Part shown: in pieces, positions 1-9,072 of the stretch | How the letters are laid out: every line of letters starts with the position of its first letter | Position numbering within the stretch: position 1 is the first letter of the stretch | Notes under the pieces: model-generated | Seen by the model: only the letters and a program-made list of their open reading frames with translations | Database searches by the model: none | What the model was told of the DNA's origin: nothing | Assembly (NCBI GenBank): GCA_017161655.1 | Contig: JADFCV010000004.1 | Coordinates: forward strand, 244,097 to 308,096 | Direction: 5' to 3' | Length of the DNA: 64,000 nt | DNA from: Candidatus Sumerlaeota bacterium | GTDB taxonomy: Bacteria > Sumerlaeota > Sumerlaeia > Sumerlaeales > Sumerlaeaceae | Position numbers and translations under genes: made by a program

Positions 1-885
1 GTAGTCACCGTCTTCAGGAAACCGCGGAATCCATCGTGCAAAAGTAGCCGGCACTGTGCCGCGAGTTTCGTGCGTGCGTCCAAGTGTGTGGGGATTGATT
101 CCCTCTGCGTAGGGGGCTTTCCCATTCGCAAATCCCGCCGCGTTGCTCGGCACAAAGCCACTGCACTCGAAAACCCCATTTGGTCCCGATGTCCCATCAC
201 CGTCATCAACAATGACTTCACGAAGCTGATAATCGCGCTCACGACACGAAATCACCGTCGCTCCCGCGCGTTCGAGCATTGGAATAAGATAATCGTTCAC
301 GACCGACATCGTGAGGCGATCCTCAACGGTGGTAAACATACGCGGCCGTTGCCACGTCCAGCGCCCACTTGCGCGATCGTAGTAAAGGCCATGACTGGCC
401 CAAACGACAATATGCTTCCCCGCTAAACCCTGAACCGGCGAGGGAGCGCCCGAAGGCATGGGGACGTCACGCAATGGGGCCATGGCACGAGGCGGTGCTT
501 GCGATGCGCCGCTTCGAGGCTTGCGCTCGGGGCGGAAGTATGGAGGGACATACTCGTCAATAAGACGGCTTCCGACATGAACAATGACTTGGGATGTCTG
601 CGGGACGTTCGCCGCCTTGCGCAAGCCTTCGAGTAACAGCGAAATGTCGTCCGGCCGCCATGGGCGATCCGCTGCCTCCTTCGAAAGTTCGATGAGCGCC
701 GCCGTAGATAGCGCGTCCGTTTTTACCACCTTTGTGCGTTTTGGAAGAAGGGGTGAGCCGTCCGCTGCTGTGATATTGGCCAGCGGAATCGGAGTCTGTT
801 GGGCATCTGCGAGCGCAACCGAGCAAATAAGAGCCAATGCACTCGCCACGCAGCGAAGTGATCGCAACTCTTGCCAGGTGGACAT
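1..885 (-). CDS. Golvesin-type amidase-like exported protein (3' end cut by window edge)
   Basis: An open frame of 295 codons runs off the left edge. It starts at ATG 885 with an AAAGGA ribosome site about 10 bases upstream and a good promoter beyond it. Residues 1-28 are a Sec signal peptide. Around residues 156-228 lies a divergent Amidase_3-like core: a beta strand ending in SHG (His165), a QRPR segment, Glu188 in VEDR, and RERD followed by EVIVDD. That order matches the catalytic half of proteins annotated as N-acetylmuramoyl-L-alanine amidase or xanthan lyase with a golvesin C-terminal-like domain. The last visible residues (ARWIPRFPEDGDY) look like the start of the golvesin beta-sandwich. 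A periplasmic or surface polysaccharide- or wall-acting enzyme is likely; the substrate is unknown. A second golvesin amidase lies at 8007. Confidence 0.75.
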   Translation of the reverse strand, partial: MSTWQELRSLRCVASALALICSVALADAQQTPIPLANITAADGSPLLPKRTKVVKTDALSTAALIELSKEAADRPWRPDDISLLLEGLRKAANVPQTSQVIVHVGSRLIDEYVPPYFRPERKPRSGASQAPPRAMAPLRDVPMPSGAPSPVQGLAGKHIVVWASHGLYYDRASGRWTWQRPRMFTTVEDRLTMSVVNDYLIPMLERAGATVISCRERDYQLREVIVDDGDGTSGPNGVFECSGFVPSNAAGFANGKAPYAEGINPHTLGRTHETRGTVPATFARWIPRFPEDGDY

Positions 886-1198
886 GGATGAGAGTTCCTT
901 TCCACTATTCTGTGATACGGGCACCGTCGTGACAAATCGGGCTCTCCGCAAGAGATTGTTTAGAATTACAAAACCAAAAACTAACGAAATGGTTTGCTAT
1001 CCATGCTCACCGAGACGCGAATCTTCTCCCCGCTCGTTGTTTTCGCTGAAAGAAAACGCTGCGGGAGTGCATCATTCCAAAAGGTGTTTTGTTCCCAGCG
1101 AGGTAAGGTCAGGATTGATTTCCCCCATCGGCAACCCGCAAAGTGACGCGAGACTAGGTGATAACATGATTCTGCACGCTAAGATGAGGGACAAACTG
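886..1198. other. Divergent intergenic region
   Basis: These 313 bases separate two divergent genes for exported proteins. Apart from the minus-strand promoter at 907-935 and the GAGGG ribosome site at 1186-1190 I see no gene, repeat or strong hairpin. The plus-strand frame stays open upstream of 1199, but that stretch lacks a ribosome site, runs across the divergent promoter, and would put some 200 residues ahead of the signal peptide. Confidence 0.5.
907..935 (-). promoter_or_regulatory. Sigma-70-like promoter of the golvesin amidase gene
   Basis: Read on the minus strand, TTGTCA (positions 935-930) and CAGAAT (912-907) are separated by exactly 17 bases. They match the -35 and -10 consensus at five and four of six positions. 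The -10 box lies about 20 bases from the ATG at 885, with the ribosome site between them, so the leader would be very short. Confidence 0.45.
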
Positions 1199-3559
1199 AT
1201 GAACACAAAAAACGCAAGGCTGTCTCGGCATGCTGGGAATATCTCACGGCCACTGTTGGGGATCTTTGCTTTGGCCGGCTGGGCCCTCATCACTGCCCCC
1301 GCTTTTGGCGTGGAAACAAAGGTTCTGCGGGACGACACGTTTTCGGATTTCTACCGCGGTGAAACCACAGGCACAGAGATTCTTGCTGAAGGGAAAATCA
1401 CGGTTGGACCACTTCCCAAGCGTCTCGTTCGCACCGACGACGCGATCGCCTGGAAAGTGGCACTTGATCGCTACGACAAGAATCTTTTTGTCGCCACGGG
1501 CCACGAAGGAAAAGTCTGGCGTGTCGAGCCAGATGGGAAAACCGAACTCTGGGCCGATCTCGAAGAGGTGGAGGCCACAGCAATTGCTGTGGACTTCACA
1601 GGGGGAGTGCTGGTAGGCGCTTCACCCAGCGGAAAAATCTATCGTATCGTACAGGCTGGAAAACCTGAGCTCTTTTTCGATACCAAAGAGCAGCAGATTT
1701 GGGATCTTATTTTCGACCGCAATGGCGTCCTCTATGCAGCCACAGGTCCTCATGGAAAAATCTTTCGCATCCGCGGGCCCAACAATGGAGAGGTTTATTG
1801 CGACACTCCGGCCACAAATGTGATGGCCCTGGCTTTCAATAGTGAAGGCTCGCTGCTGGCTGCCACGCAGGGCAAAGCTTATGTTCTCGAAATCCCTAAG
1901 GCCAACACAGCAAAAGTTCTCTATGCTGCAAGTGAAGATGAATGCCGTGCGATCGCTGTTGATGGCACCGGGAGTATCTTTGTTGCTGTCAATAGTGCAC
2001 GCCTTGCCACGGTGGTAGAACGCCTGCGGGGGGATCGCTCGGCTCAACAGGCGAGCGGTGCTTCACCAGCGGGAAATCAGGCGCAGCAGGCTCAAACTCG
2101 GACTGATGCTCTCCGCGAAGCTCTCGCATCAATGACTTCTAGTCTGGCGGGTTTGGGGGGGCAGAGCCAGATTGTGAAAATCGAGCCCTCCGGGTTTGCT
2201 TCAACTTTCTGGAATGCTCCGGAGGCTCCGATTCATGCGATGGTGGCTGATCCCATGGAGAAAGGCATTTATGTAGCCGCTGGCAATCAGGGAAAAATCT
2301 ATCGCCTGTTCAGCGACACAAACTACTCCCTGGTCGCCGATGTGGAAGAACAGTGTGCACTCTCCTTTACCTCGCATCACAACATGATCTATTTCACCAC
2401 AGCTGACCGCGCTTCAGTGTACGCTCTGGGAGAGCACGTAACCACCTCAGGGCTTTATGCCTCCCGTCCCCTAAATGCTGGTTCCATTGTTGCGTGGGGA
2501 AACTTTCTGGTGGAATCCGAAGTGCATGAAGGGGCGCATCTTGCAGTCGAGGTCCGTGTGGGGAATACGCCAGATCCGACAGACAAAACATGGGGGGAGT
2601 GGAAAAAGGCTGTTCCCGTGACTGATTCCTTGTGGAGCGCAGGGTCATTGATTGCTCAGTATCTTCAGTATCGCTTGAAGCTCGATCCTTCTCCCTCTGG
2701 TATGCTGCCGAGCGTGAATGCTCTCCAGTTTTTCTATGTGCAGCGAAATGCGCCCCCAGTTTTAACTTCTATCAAGGTAGAAAAAATCGGCGGCGAAGTG
2801 GTGCCTCCCACTTCTCAACCGCAACCCAGCTCCACGCCGCCCTCAGGGAGTGCCCCCCCCGCTTCGCGCACTGACCCTTCTGCCGGAGCCCGTCCTGCAA
2901 GTCCATCTGGTGTTCAGGCACTTGTGGCTGCAATGGCGAGTGGGCGGGCTGAGATTCCTGCATCTTCTCCCAACCAACCGCCTGCAGCCACGCTTGGTGC
3001 CCCTTCCAATTCGAGCAAATTCAATGTGAGCTGGGAAGCAAATGATCCGAATGGAGATAAACTCGTCTATCGAATCGAGATCAAGGGTGAGGACGAGACC
3101 CAGTGGCAAACGCTTGAGAAAGAGTATTCCAGCACCCGTTATTCTCTTGATGCGGCCCTGTTCCCTGATGGACTGTATCGCTTCAGGATCATTGCCTCAG
3201 ATCGTCAGCAGAATCCCGAGGATGTGGCCACGTCGGCCACAATTCTGAGTCGTGTTGTTGTCATCGACAACACCCCCCCCAACGTCAGCAATTTGGCGAG
3301 CAAAAAGCTCGGGGCTGGCCGATGGCAGGTGCGGGCAGATGCAGAGGATGCTCTTTCCATTCTTGCATCAGCCAGCTATCGTCTGGATGGCGAGACGACG
3401 TGGTACGCACTTCTCCCCGAAGACGGCATCTTTGACAGCAAGAAAGAGTCGTTCCGCTTCGAGGTTGAACCAAAGGAAGCGAAAGACGAACACGTGTTGC
3501 ACCTTCGAGTCATGGACCGTGAAGGCAACGCGCATGTTGCAAAGCTCCTGCTAAAATAA
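1199..3559 (+). CDS. Exported beta-propeller protein with C-terminal Ig/Fn3-like domains
   Basis: Protein of 786 residues. I chose ATG 1199 because GAGGG sits 8 bases upstream and it directly precedes a signal peptide (hydrophobic stretch ending ALITAPAFG). Residues about 70-430 hold repeated propeller blades built on the pattern GKIYRI or GKVWRV followed by an acidic turn and GVLYAA or GVLVGA, as in SMP-30/gluconolactonase-like and NHL-type folds. A Pro/Ser-rich linker follows (around residues 540-600). Then come two Ig/Fn3-like modules (SWEANDPNGDKLVYRIEIK; DNTPPNVSNL with a SYRLDGE turn) that resemble carbohydrate- or protein-binding surface domains. No catalytic motif is visible. It was probably secreted or anchored at the envelope. 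The gene ends in a convergent space with the carboxypeptidase-regulatory-like gene. Function is unknown. Confidence 0.72.
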   Translation: MNTKNARLSRHAGNISRPLLGIFALAGWALITAPAFGVETKVLRDDTFSDFYRGETTGTEILAEGKITVGPLPKRLVRTDDAIAWKVALDRYDKNLFVATGHEGKVWRVEPDGKTELWADLEEVEATAIAVDFTGGVLVGASPSGKIYRIVQAGKPELFFDTKEQQIWDLIFDRNGVLYAATGPHGKIFRIRGPNNGEVYCDTPATNVMALAFNSEGSLLAATQGKAYVLEIPKANTAKVLYAASEDECRAIAVDGTGSIFVAVNSARLATVVERLRGDRSAQQASGASPAGNQAQQAQTRTDALREALASMTSSLAGLGGQSQIVKIEPSGFASTFWNAPEAPIHAMVADPMEKGIYVAAGNQGKIYRLFSDTNYSLVADVEEQCALSFTSHHNMIYFTTADRASVYALGEHVTTSGLYASRPLNAGSIVAWGNFLVESEVHEGAHLAVEVRVGNTPDPTDKTWGEWKKAVPVTDSLWSAGSLIAQYLQYRLKLDPSPSGMLPSVNALQFFYVQRNAPPVLTSIKVEKIGGEVVPPTSQPQPSSTPPSGSAPPASRTDPSAGARPASPSGVQALVAAMASGRAEIPASSPNQPPAATLGAPSNSSKFNVSWEANDPNGDKLVYRIEIKGEDETQWQTLEKEYSSTRYSLDAALFPDGLYRFRIIASDRQQNPEDVATSATILSRVVVIDNTPPNVSNLASKKLGAGRWQVRADAEDALSILASASYRLDGETTWYALLPEDGIFDSKKESFRFEVEPKEAKDEHVLHLRVMDREGNAHVAKLLLK

Positions 3560-3653
3560 TAACAAGTCACTGACTTGTCATCGTGGGATCAATCGTGCCA
3601 TTGCCCGGCGGCAGTGGGGCGCGCTTCTGTCCTTTGAGCGGTGCCCAGGCCCG

Positions 3654-3691
3654 TTGTCTTGGCTGAAGGGACCCCTTGGCCGCAAAGACAA
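3654..3691. terminator. Long hairpin between convergent genes
   Basis: TTGTCTT (3654-3660) pairs perfectly with AAGACAA (3685-3691). The interior GGCTGAAGG / CCTTGGCC pairs again around a GACC loop, giving one extended stem. It lies between the ends of two convergent genes and could serve as a bidirectional stop, but neither side has a clear T-tract. A smaller perfect 7-bp hairpin lies at 3562-3578. Confidence 0.35.
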
Positions 3692-3765
3692 GCTTCCCTC
3701 GATGCCTGTGGAAGCTGAAACAGGAAGCCATTCCCACAGCTTGTGTTTCATCGAACAGAGTCCTG

Positions 3766-6700
3766 TTATTGCACCGGCTCGACGTGTCCGTCCGCCTCAA
3801 TGCGAATAGTTCCTAGCGGCGCATCACCAACCGACACCGAGTAGACTCCGGGCTGAAGATTTGCTTCGAAGAGGCCATTGCGCCATTGGCAACGAACGGT
3901 CTCGCCCGTATCGCGTGAAAGAAGTATGATTTCCGCGCCAGGGCTGACTGCCATCGATGGGGGCAGAGAAAAACTTATTCGCGGAGGGGGAGCGAAATCC
4001 AGGTCCACCTGCACAACTCCTCCCTCTTGGGGGATCGTTGTCCCCTTGCGCACCCGTCGCGATGTTTCTTCGCCTGTGGCTAGTTCGGCTTCCACAACGT
4101 AGGAGTCCGCTGGAAGGCTCTCAACGCGGAATGAGCCTGTTTCATCCGTCTCTGCCACTTTCGGCGGGAACGTGGGATCAGTTTGCGACTTCACGGTGAT
4201 GCGAACCTGCGGCAGGGGTATTTGGCGCTCCAGCACGCGGCCTTCGATTGTCCCGAGTTGCATAGATCGGAGCTTTACTGTCGCCATTCTCTCGGCCTCG
4301 ACCCGCACATTGATGGCACTCGCATTGAACGACGGACTTGTACAGATCACAAGATAATCACCAGGCAACAAATCCGACAGCACAACGCTATCGCCCTGGA
4401 CATTCGACATCTTGTACTCGGCAGCTGAGAGCGATTCAGGTAGAATCATGTTTGTTGCCACGACTTCGCCTTGATCAATCGTGGCATTTTCGAATTCCAG
4501 CCGCAACTGTCCGGTTTTCCCAGGGATCACTACGACCGGGCGGGGTGCTTCTTTGGACGGATCCCAGTCCACCTCATCAGAGACGCCGACCATTCTGCCA
4601 CCATCGCTGCTCACTGCCACCAACCGATAGCGTCCTTGCGGAGGTGACGGGAAGGCATCCTGAGTTCCGCCAACAACGCGTGCGGATGAGATTTCTCGGC
4701 CTAAAAGCTGCTTCGCGTACGTTCCAGAGCCCCAGAGATCGATCTTCATAAGGTGCACGTCCCAGGTTTTTGCGGGTGAAGCTTGCACGACGAAAGGCAA
4801 AGCCGCCTCCGGTTTCAGAACAACCTCTAGGTTGTCACACGGCAAGGGGATCTCTCGCTGCTCCCACGTGACATAACCTTTTCGCTCCACTTGCACAAGT
4901 GACAGTGCGTCACCATCCAATTCGCGGACCTCAAACTGCCCCTGAGCATCGGTTTCAACTAGCCCTGCCTCGGTTGAACCATCCGCCTTGCGCACGTAAT
5001 ACCGCACAGCTACCCCCGCGAGCTTTTGCTTCTTTTCGTCAATGACGGAACCGGCGAAGCGTTTGCCAGCTGGTAGCTCAATCTCAACGAACACATGTTG
5101 CCCCACACCAAGCGAAAGCTTTCGACTACGCTCAACTTTCCCACTGCTTGAGGTGGCGATGAGGCTGTAATTGCCGTCAGGAAGACACGGAAAACGGAAC
5201 CTTCCATCAACCGTGGTCGTGGCTTCAAAAAGTGATGGCATGTTATCAAGTTTTGATGAGGAAACGTTATCAGGAACGATTCTAACAGTTGGTCGCGAGG
5301 GGGACGTGTTGGGATCCTGTGACCGCACCACACGCCCATCCACACTTGCCGCCGGATGCAAAGTAAGCGACAGGGCGAGAGTGGGGCGAGCAGGCTTCTT
5401 TGTGATGAATGCCAGTGACGATGCCCACGCTTTGTGATCAGTGCACCACAGCACCCCTCCTACCTCAGTTTTCAGACGTATGACCTGACTTTGCGACGTC
5501 ATGCGTTCAGCCACACGGCTTCCATCCTCGCCGACAAAAACCACCTGAACCGGTTGGGTCGTCAGCTCGTATCCAGAAAGGTTCACTCGCACCTGTCGTA
5601 TGGGCCGAACCCAGACCGTTTCCCCCTCGATATTGCGGAAGCCATCTGTCTCGCCATGCTGAACAAAAGCGCCAGGTGGGGCAGTGGACGCGATCATGTA
5701 GCCTGATTCTTCCGAGACTTCGATGCTAGGTTTTCCAACTAACCAGAGGGGCCCAACTCGGAAAGAGCCATCTGCCCCACTTGTCGTCACTTTATCCTCA
5801 ACTCTTAAGACCACTCCCGCGGCGGGAGCACTTGTGGTTGCATCGTAAACGGTTCCAATCAGCCAGTAGCCCTCGCTGACCAGAATCCGGACCTCTTTTC
5901 CGTTATCGCGAGGGAATTCAAGCAGCTCCACACGCGATACGCGAGGGTGCTCGACAAGCGCCTCGAGACTAAAATTCCCGGGGGGCAAGCCCTCGTAAAC
6001 AAACCGTCCCTTTTCATCGGCCTTGGTAATAAAATTAAATCCATTACCATTTAACAGAAGGCGTGAATGAGCAAAATTTTCTGGGGGGCTTGAAGGCGAA
6101 GCGACAACTCCGCTTATCCGTGACCCGCCCTTTTTCAAACGCACGATGAGATTCTGGTTGCTTGCTTTGGTCTGTGCGTTTTCGAGCTGATAGCCCTCTT
6201 TGCGCACAAGAAACTGGAAGCTTCGTTTGGGCATTAACCCCTCGATCCTGAAACGGCCATCCGGCCCGCTGGCCGTCCACACTGGCACATGTTTGTTTGC
6301 GAGGGCGACCTCTTCATCTGGAGAGAGGACCACAGGCCCAATGGCTGCATCGGCGATTGGCTGGCCTGTCACTGCATCCAGGACCTGACCCTCGATATTT
6401 TCGCCCCGATCCAGTGTGAGGCCGACTTTCGTATAGCCTCTGGGCAAGTCGGCAAATGCGAACCGCGCGCGTCGGAATCCCGGCGCATAGGCAATGATCA
6501 CAAGCTCGTTGCTGGGGTGCAGAGGAATTGGGAAGACTCCAGATTCATCGCTCGTGACCGAGGCACGGGGGACAAGGTCGTCTGGCAACTGGAATTCGAA
6601 GCGTAATGGAACAAAATCTATTTTCGCCCCTTTAATCGGGCGCTTGTCCGGACCCACAATAACTCCTGCAAGTGGCTTAGCATCAAGGATTTGTGCAAAT

Positions 6701-6780
6701 GCAATTGGGGCGAAGGGCAACCATGAAAAAAACACTTGAAATTGTCGAAATAGTCGGTTCTTGTGGAAAGTCAGAATCAT
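3766..6780 (-). CDS. Exported protein of tandem carboxypeptidase-regulatory-like (CarboxypepD_reg) domains
   Basis: Protein of 1004 residues. ATG 6780 is chosen because AGAGG lies 8 bases upstream and it begins a signal peptide (FQVFFSWLPFAPIAFAQ). The whole mature chain consists of repeated 80-100-residue beta-sandwich units with the CarboxypepD_reg / Cna-B signature: G-x-V-x-D-x-x-T-x-x-P-I-x-x-A, then T-D-x-x-G-x-F and L-P-x-G-x-Y. Clear examples are GQVLDAVTGQPIADAAI, GSVIDEKKQKLAGVAV and EGRVLERQIPLPQVRI. No peptidase domain is attached, so the chain is likely structural or adhesive at the cell surface or in the periplasm. It is divergent from the TolB-like gene with a very short shared upstream region (33 bases), so promoters must overlap coding DNA. 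Confidence 0.75.
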   Translation of the reverse strand: MILTFHKNRLFRQFQVFFSWLPFAPIAFAQILDAKPLAGVIVGPDKRPIKGAKIDFVPLRFEFQLPDDLVPRASVTSDESGVFPIPLHPSNELVIIAYAPGFRRARFAFADLPRGYTKVGLTLDRGENIEGQVLDAVTGQPIADAAIGPVVLSPDEEVALANKHVPVWTASGPDGRFRIEGLMPKRSFQFLVRKEGYQLENAQTKASNQNLIVRLKKGGSRISGVVASPSSPPENFAHSRLLLNGNGFNFITKADEKGRFVYEGLPPGNFSLEALVEHPRVSRVELLEFPRDNGKEVRILVSEGYWLIGTVYDATTSAPAAGVVLRVEDKVTTSGADGSFRVGPLWLVGKPSIEVSEESGYMIASTAPPGAFVQHGETDGFRNIEGETVWVRPIRQVRVNLSGYELTTQPVQVVFVGEDGSRVAERMTSQSQVIRLKTEVGGVLWCTDHKAWASSLAFITKKPARPTLALSLTLHPAASVDGRVVRSQDPNTSPSRPTVRIVPDNVSSSKLDNMPSLFEATTTVDGRFRFPCLPDGNYSLIATSSSGKVERSRKLSLGVGQHVFVEIELPAGKRFAGSVIDEKKQKLAGVAVRYYVRKADGSTEAGLVETDAQGQFEVRELDGDALSLVQVERKGYVTWEQREIPLPCDNLEVVLKPEAALPFVVQASPAKTWDVHLMKIDLWGSGTYAKQLLGREISSARVVGGTQDAFPSPPQGRYRLVAVSSDGGRMVGVSDEVDWDPSKEAPRPVVVIPGKTGQLRLEFENATIDQGEVVATNMILPESLSAAEYKMSNVQGDSVVLSDLLPGDYLVICTSPSFNASAINVRVEAERMATVKLRSMQLGTIEGRVLERQIPLPQVRITVKSQTDPTFPPKVAETDETGSFRVESLPADSYVVEAELATGEETSRRVRKGTTIPQEGGVVQVDLDFAPPPRISFSLPPSMAVSPGAEIILLSRDTGETVRCQWRNGLFEANLQPGVYSVSVGDAPLGTIRIEADGHVEPVQ

Positions 6781-6813
6781 AGCGCCGGCCTCTAAGTGGC
6801 ATGTGAAGACAAG

Positions 6814-7830
6814 ATGAAAAACGCCGCAAGCGGACAAATTTTCAAGATAAGTTTAGTAATAATTGCGGTGCTGCTGCTTGTTGGCGTCGCGTGGAAAGTT
6901 TTGCGCCCCACGTCCGTTTCTACCGCGAGGAGCGAGAAACGTGAAGAGAAGTTAGCGCGTTCGGCTGCCATTTCTGAGAAAACTTCGGCGACACTTGCGA
7001 AATTCGAAAATGTCTTTTTCTTACCAGAGGCGGATCCGGGCTACACGAGCCGTCCTCGCCCTTCTTCACGAAAGTTGCCTGTAGCTAATGGCACGCGGCG
7101 CATTGGACCCCCACGGGCCATTACGACGAAGTCCGAAGGTGAATTCATTTCTCCCCGTTGGTCACCCGATGGCCTTGAGTTAATGTTTTCGAAGCCTGGT
7201 TACAACGGCCTTTATGCTAAGGGAGTAGAAGGCGGAGCGCTCCGTGAAATCACGGATAGCAATCATGTGGGCTTCAAATCGAAATGGAATCCAGACGGGA
7301 CGATTAGTGCCATCGGAAATGATGGTCGGGAACAGAAACTCAATCCGGATGGCACGCCCGTTGATGCCCCCTCTCCGCTTGATGACTCGAATTATGTGGG
7401 TGCATTCACGCAGGATGACAAAGTCTACTATCGTTCCGCCCCGGGTGAGCCTGCACGTGTGATCAGCGAGGGGGATGATCGCTTCTACGGTGGAGTGGTA
7501 AGTCCCGACGGCCGTTACATTGCATATAACGGTCTTTACACGGGGCTCTACATTGCACCTCTTGATGGGTCGCATCCGCCAGTTTACCTGGGAGAAGGCC
7601 ACTCACCAAGCTGGCTGCCCGATGGATCAGGAATTGTCTACAACGTGTCGATCGACGATGGACACCAGTTGCTAGCCAGCGACCTCTATCTTGCCACAGT
7701 GGACGGAAGTGCGGTTTCGAACCTTACCCAATCGCCCGATCAGATTGAAATTAACCCTAGCGTCAGTCCTGATGGGCAGTGGGTCGCATACGAGGTTGAT
7801 GGTGTGATTTACGTAGCACCTTTATATTGA
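6814..7830 (+). CDS. Membrane-anchored TolB-like WD40/PD40 beta-propeller
   Basis: Protein of 338 residues from ATG 6814. A GTG at 6796 would add six residues but has no ribosome site. Residues about 8-28 form one transmembrane or uncleaved signal anchor, followed by a charged coiled stretch (SEKREEKLARSAAISEK). Residues about 110-338 are PD40 repeats: ISPRWSPDGLELMFS, KSKWNPDGTISAIG, GGVVSPDGRYIAYNG, HSPSWLPDGSGIVYN and INPSVSPDGQWVAYE. This resembles the C-terminal propeller of TolB or DPP-IV-type proteins without the TolB amidohydrolase-like N-domain. Envelope-side protein binding is likely. It is not a classical TolB and no tol-pal genes are nearby. Confidence 0.72.
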   Translation: MKNAASGQIFKISLVIIAVLLLVGVAWKVLRPTSVSTARSEKREEKLARSAAISEKTSATLAKFENVFFLPEADPGYTSRPRPSSRKLPVANGTRRIGPPRAITTKSEGEFISPRWSPDGLELMFSKPGYNGLYAKGVEGGALREITDSNHVGFKSKWNPDGTISAIGNDGREQKLNPDGTPVDAPSPLDDSNYVGAFTQDDKVYYRSAPGEPARVISEGDDRFYGGVVSPDGRYIAYNGLYTGLYIAPLDGSHPPVYLGEGHSPSWLPDGSGIVYNVSIDDGHQLLASDLYLATVDGSAVSNLTQSPDQIEINPSVSPDGQWVAYEVDGVIYVAPLY

Positions 7831-7847
7831 GGCATAGGATCTATGCC
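7831..7847 (+). other. Perfect 7-bp hairpin immediately after the TolB-like stop
   Basis: GGCATAG (7831-7837), loop GAT, CTATGCC (7841-7847) form a perfect stem directly after the stop codon. There is no T-tract, so it is more likely an RNA-stability or weak transcription-stop element than a classical terminator. Confidence 0.35.
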
Positions 7848-7887
7848 GAGTCACAACAAACCGTAAGGAAATGGAGGTGAGAAGATA

Positions 7888-7948
7888 CGCTTTCTCGGGA
7901 GCAGATCGGGCTCTGTGGGTGGGAGAAAGCGCCGGCGGGCACAGCCGG
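7888..7948 (+). promoter_or_regulatory. Structured leader upstream of the amidase gene
   Basis: A 9-bp perfect stem, CGCTTTCTC (7888-7896) with GAGAAAGCG (7923-7931), encloses a smaller GAGC/GCTC hairpin (7899-7902 with 7910-7913). A second stem follows at once, CCGGC (7932-7936) with GCCGG (7944-7948). About 50 bases further on comes a strong ribosome site. The motifs do not match the riboswitch consensus sequences I know, including the c-di-AMP class that often precedes wall-hydrolase genes. It may be an mRNA leader structure of unknown role. Confidence 0.3.
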
Positions 7949-8006
7949 AAAGAAAAGTGCCGCCATTCATTTACCGCGAACTGCCTCTTGAAGGAGGGGT
8001 ATAAAA

Positions 8007-9047
8007 ATGACGCTTTACCGCAACCTTACAACCGCAGCTCTCGCTGCAGTAGCTGCCCTTTCGTGGGGCGTTACCGCCAAAGTCTGCATTGACCCAGGCC
8101 ATGGCGGAAGTGATCCTGGCGCGGTCGGCAACGGCCAGCAGGAAAAGACGAACGTCCTGAACACCTCCCTAAAATTCAAGGCGTGGCTTGATAAGGACAC
8201 ACAAGATGGAAACGGCGGTGGGTCATGGAGCATTGTCATGACGCGTTCCACCGACGTTGATGTCTCTCTGCAGGGACGTTGCGACATTGCCAACAATAAC
8301 GCCTGCAATCGTTTTATGAGCATCCACAATAACGCCGCCTCAGATACCTCCGCCAATGGCACGGAGACCTATTCCTACACCGCGCCGAGCACATCCTCCG
8401 ACCTGCGCGATAAGATCCAGACGCGCATGATCGAAGCCTGGAATCGTACCAACCGCGGCGTGAAAACGGCGGGTTTCTATGTGCTGAAGTACACAAACAT
8501 GCCTGCCACACTTTCCGAGCTCGCTTTCATCACAAATGCTGCTGACTCGGTTTATACCGGTGGATCGTCGTGGCAGGATCTCGCCGGAAAGGCCCACATG
8601 TTTGCGTTGCAGAACCACTACGGCCTCACCGCTTACACCCCGCAGACGGCCCAAACCTACATCGTGGATAACGGCGGAGCTGGCTTCAGTGCATCCTCCA
8701 ACTGGTTCGCCAGCACGAGCGTTGCAGGCTATTATGGGACGAACTATCATGCGCGTGCCACCGCTTCGGTGAGCGATCCTGCCCAGTGGACCGCCAACAT
8801 CGCCACGAGCGGAAGCTATCAGATCTACGCATGGTGGACCGCTGCCTCGAATCGTGCTCCGAGCGCCCCGTACATTCTCCCCAACGGAACAACCGTCAAT
8901 GTCAATCAGCAGGCTAACGGCGGGAAGTGGAACCTGCTCGGCACGGTCTCTCTCTCCGCCGGCAATCAGACCACCAAGCTTTCCTGCTGGACGACCAGCG
9001 GCTACTATGTCATTGCCGACGCCATCAAGTACTACGGTCCAAATTGA
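8007..9047 (+). CDS. N-acetylmuramoyl-L-alanine amidase (Amidase_3) with golvesin C-terminal domain
   Basis: Protein of 346 residues with a strong AGGAGG ribosome site just upstream of ATG 8007. A signal peptide covers residues 1-24. Residues 25-205 are a zinc amidase of the Amidase_3 fold: DPGHGG (His32), Glu46 in QQEKTN and His107 in SIHNNA are the expected zinc ligands, and Glu171 in LSELAF is the expected catalytic acid. Such enzymes cut the bond between muramic acid and the stem peptide. Residues about 218-346 form a golvesin-like beta-sandwich (YIVDNGGAGFS, YHARAT, YYVIADAIKYYGPN), probably for surface or polysaccharide binding. It is preceded by a structured leader and followed by a strong terminator, so it is probably a single-gene transcript. 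Confidence 0.9.
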   Translation: MTLYRNLTTAALAAVAALSWGVTAKVCIDPGHGGSDPGAVGNGQQEKTNVLNTSLKFKAWLDKDTQDGNGGGSWSIVMTRSTDVDVSLQGRCDIANNNACNRFMSIHNNAASDTSANGTETYSYTAPSTSSDLRDKIQTRMIEAWNRTNRGVKTAGFYVLKYTNMPATLSELAFITNAADSVYTGGSSWQDLAGKAHMFALQNHYGLTAYTPQTAQTYIVDNGGAGFSASSNWFASTSVAGYYGTNYHARATASVSDPAQWTANIATSGSYQIYAWWTAASNRAPSAPYILPNGTTVNVNQQANGGKWNLLGTVSLSAGNQTTKLSCWTTSGYYVIADAIKYYGPN

Positions 9048-9072
9048 TGCCGCGTTTGTGGGGCAACACGAG

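Noticed and set aside
584..1198. N-terminal extension of the beta-propeller gene
   Set aside because: The frame stays open to 584, but the extension crosses the divergent gene's promoter and first 100 codons and precedes a good signal peptide; ATG 1199 has the ribosome site.
3567..3800. Minus-strand 77-codon frame between convergent genes
   Set aside because: It overlaps the end of the CarboxypepD_reg gene and the 3654-3691 hairpin, and its composition is not protein-like.
7871..8092. Plus-strand 73-codon frame upstream of the amidase
   Set aside because: It overlaps the structured leader and the amidase start, has no family match, and its ribosome site is poor.
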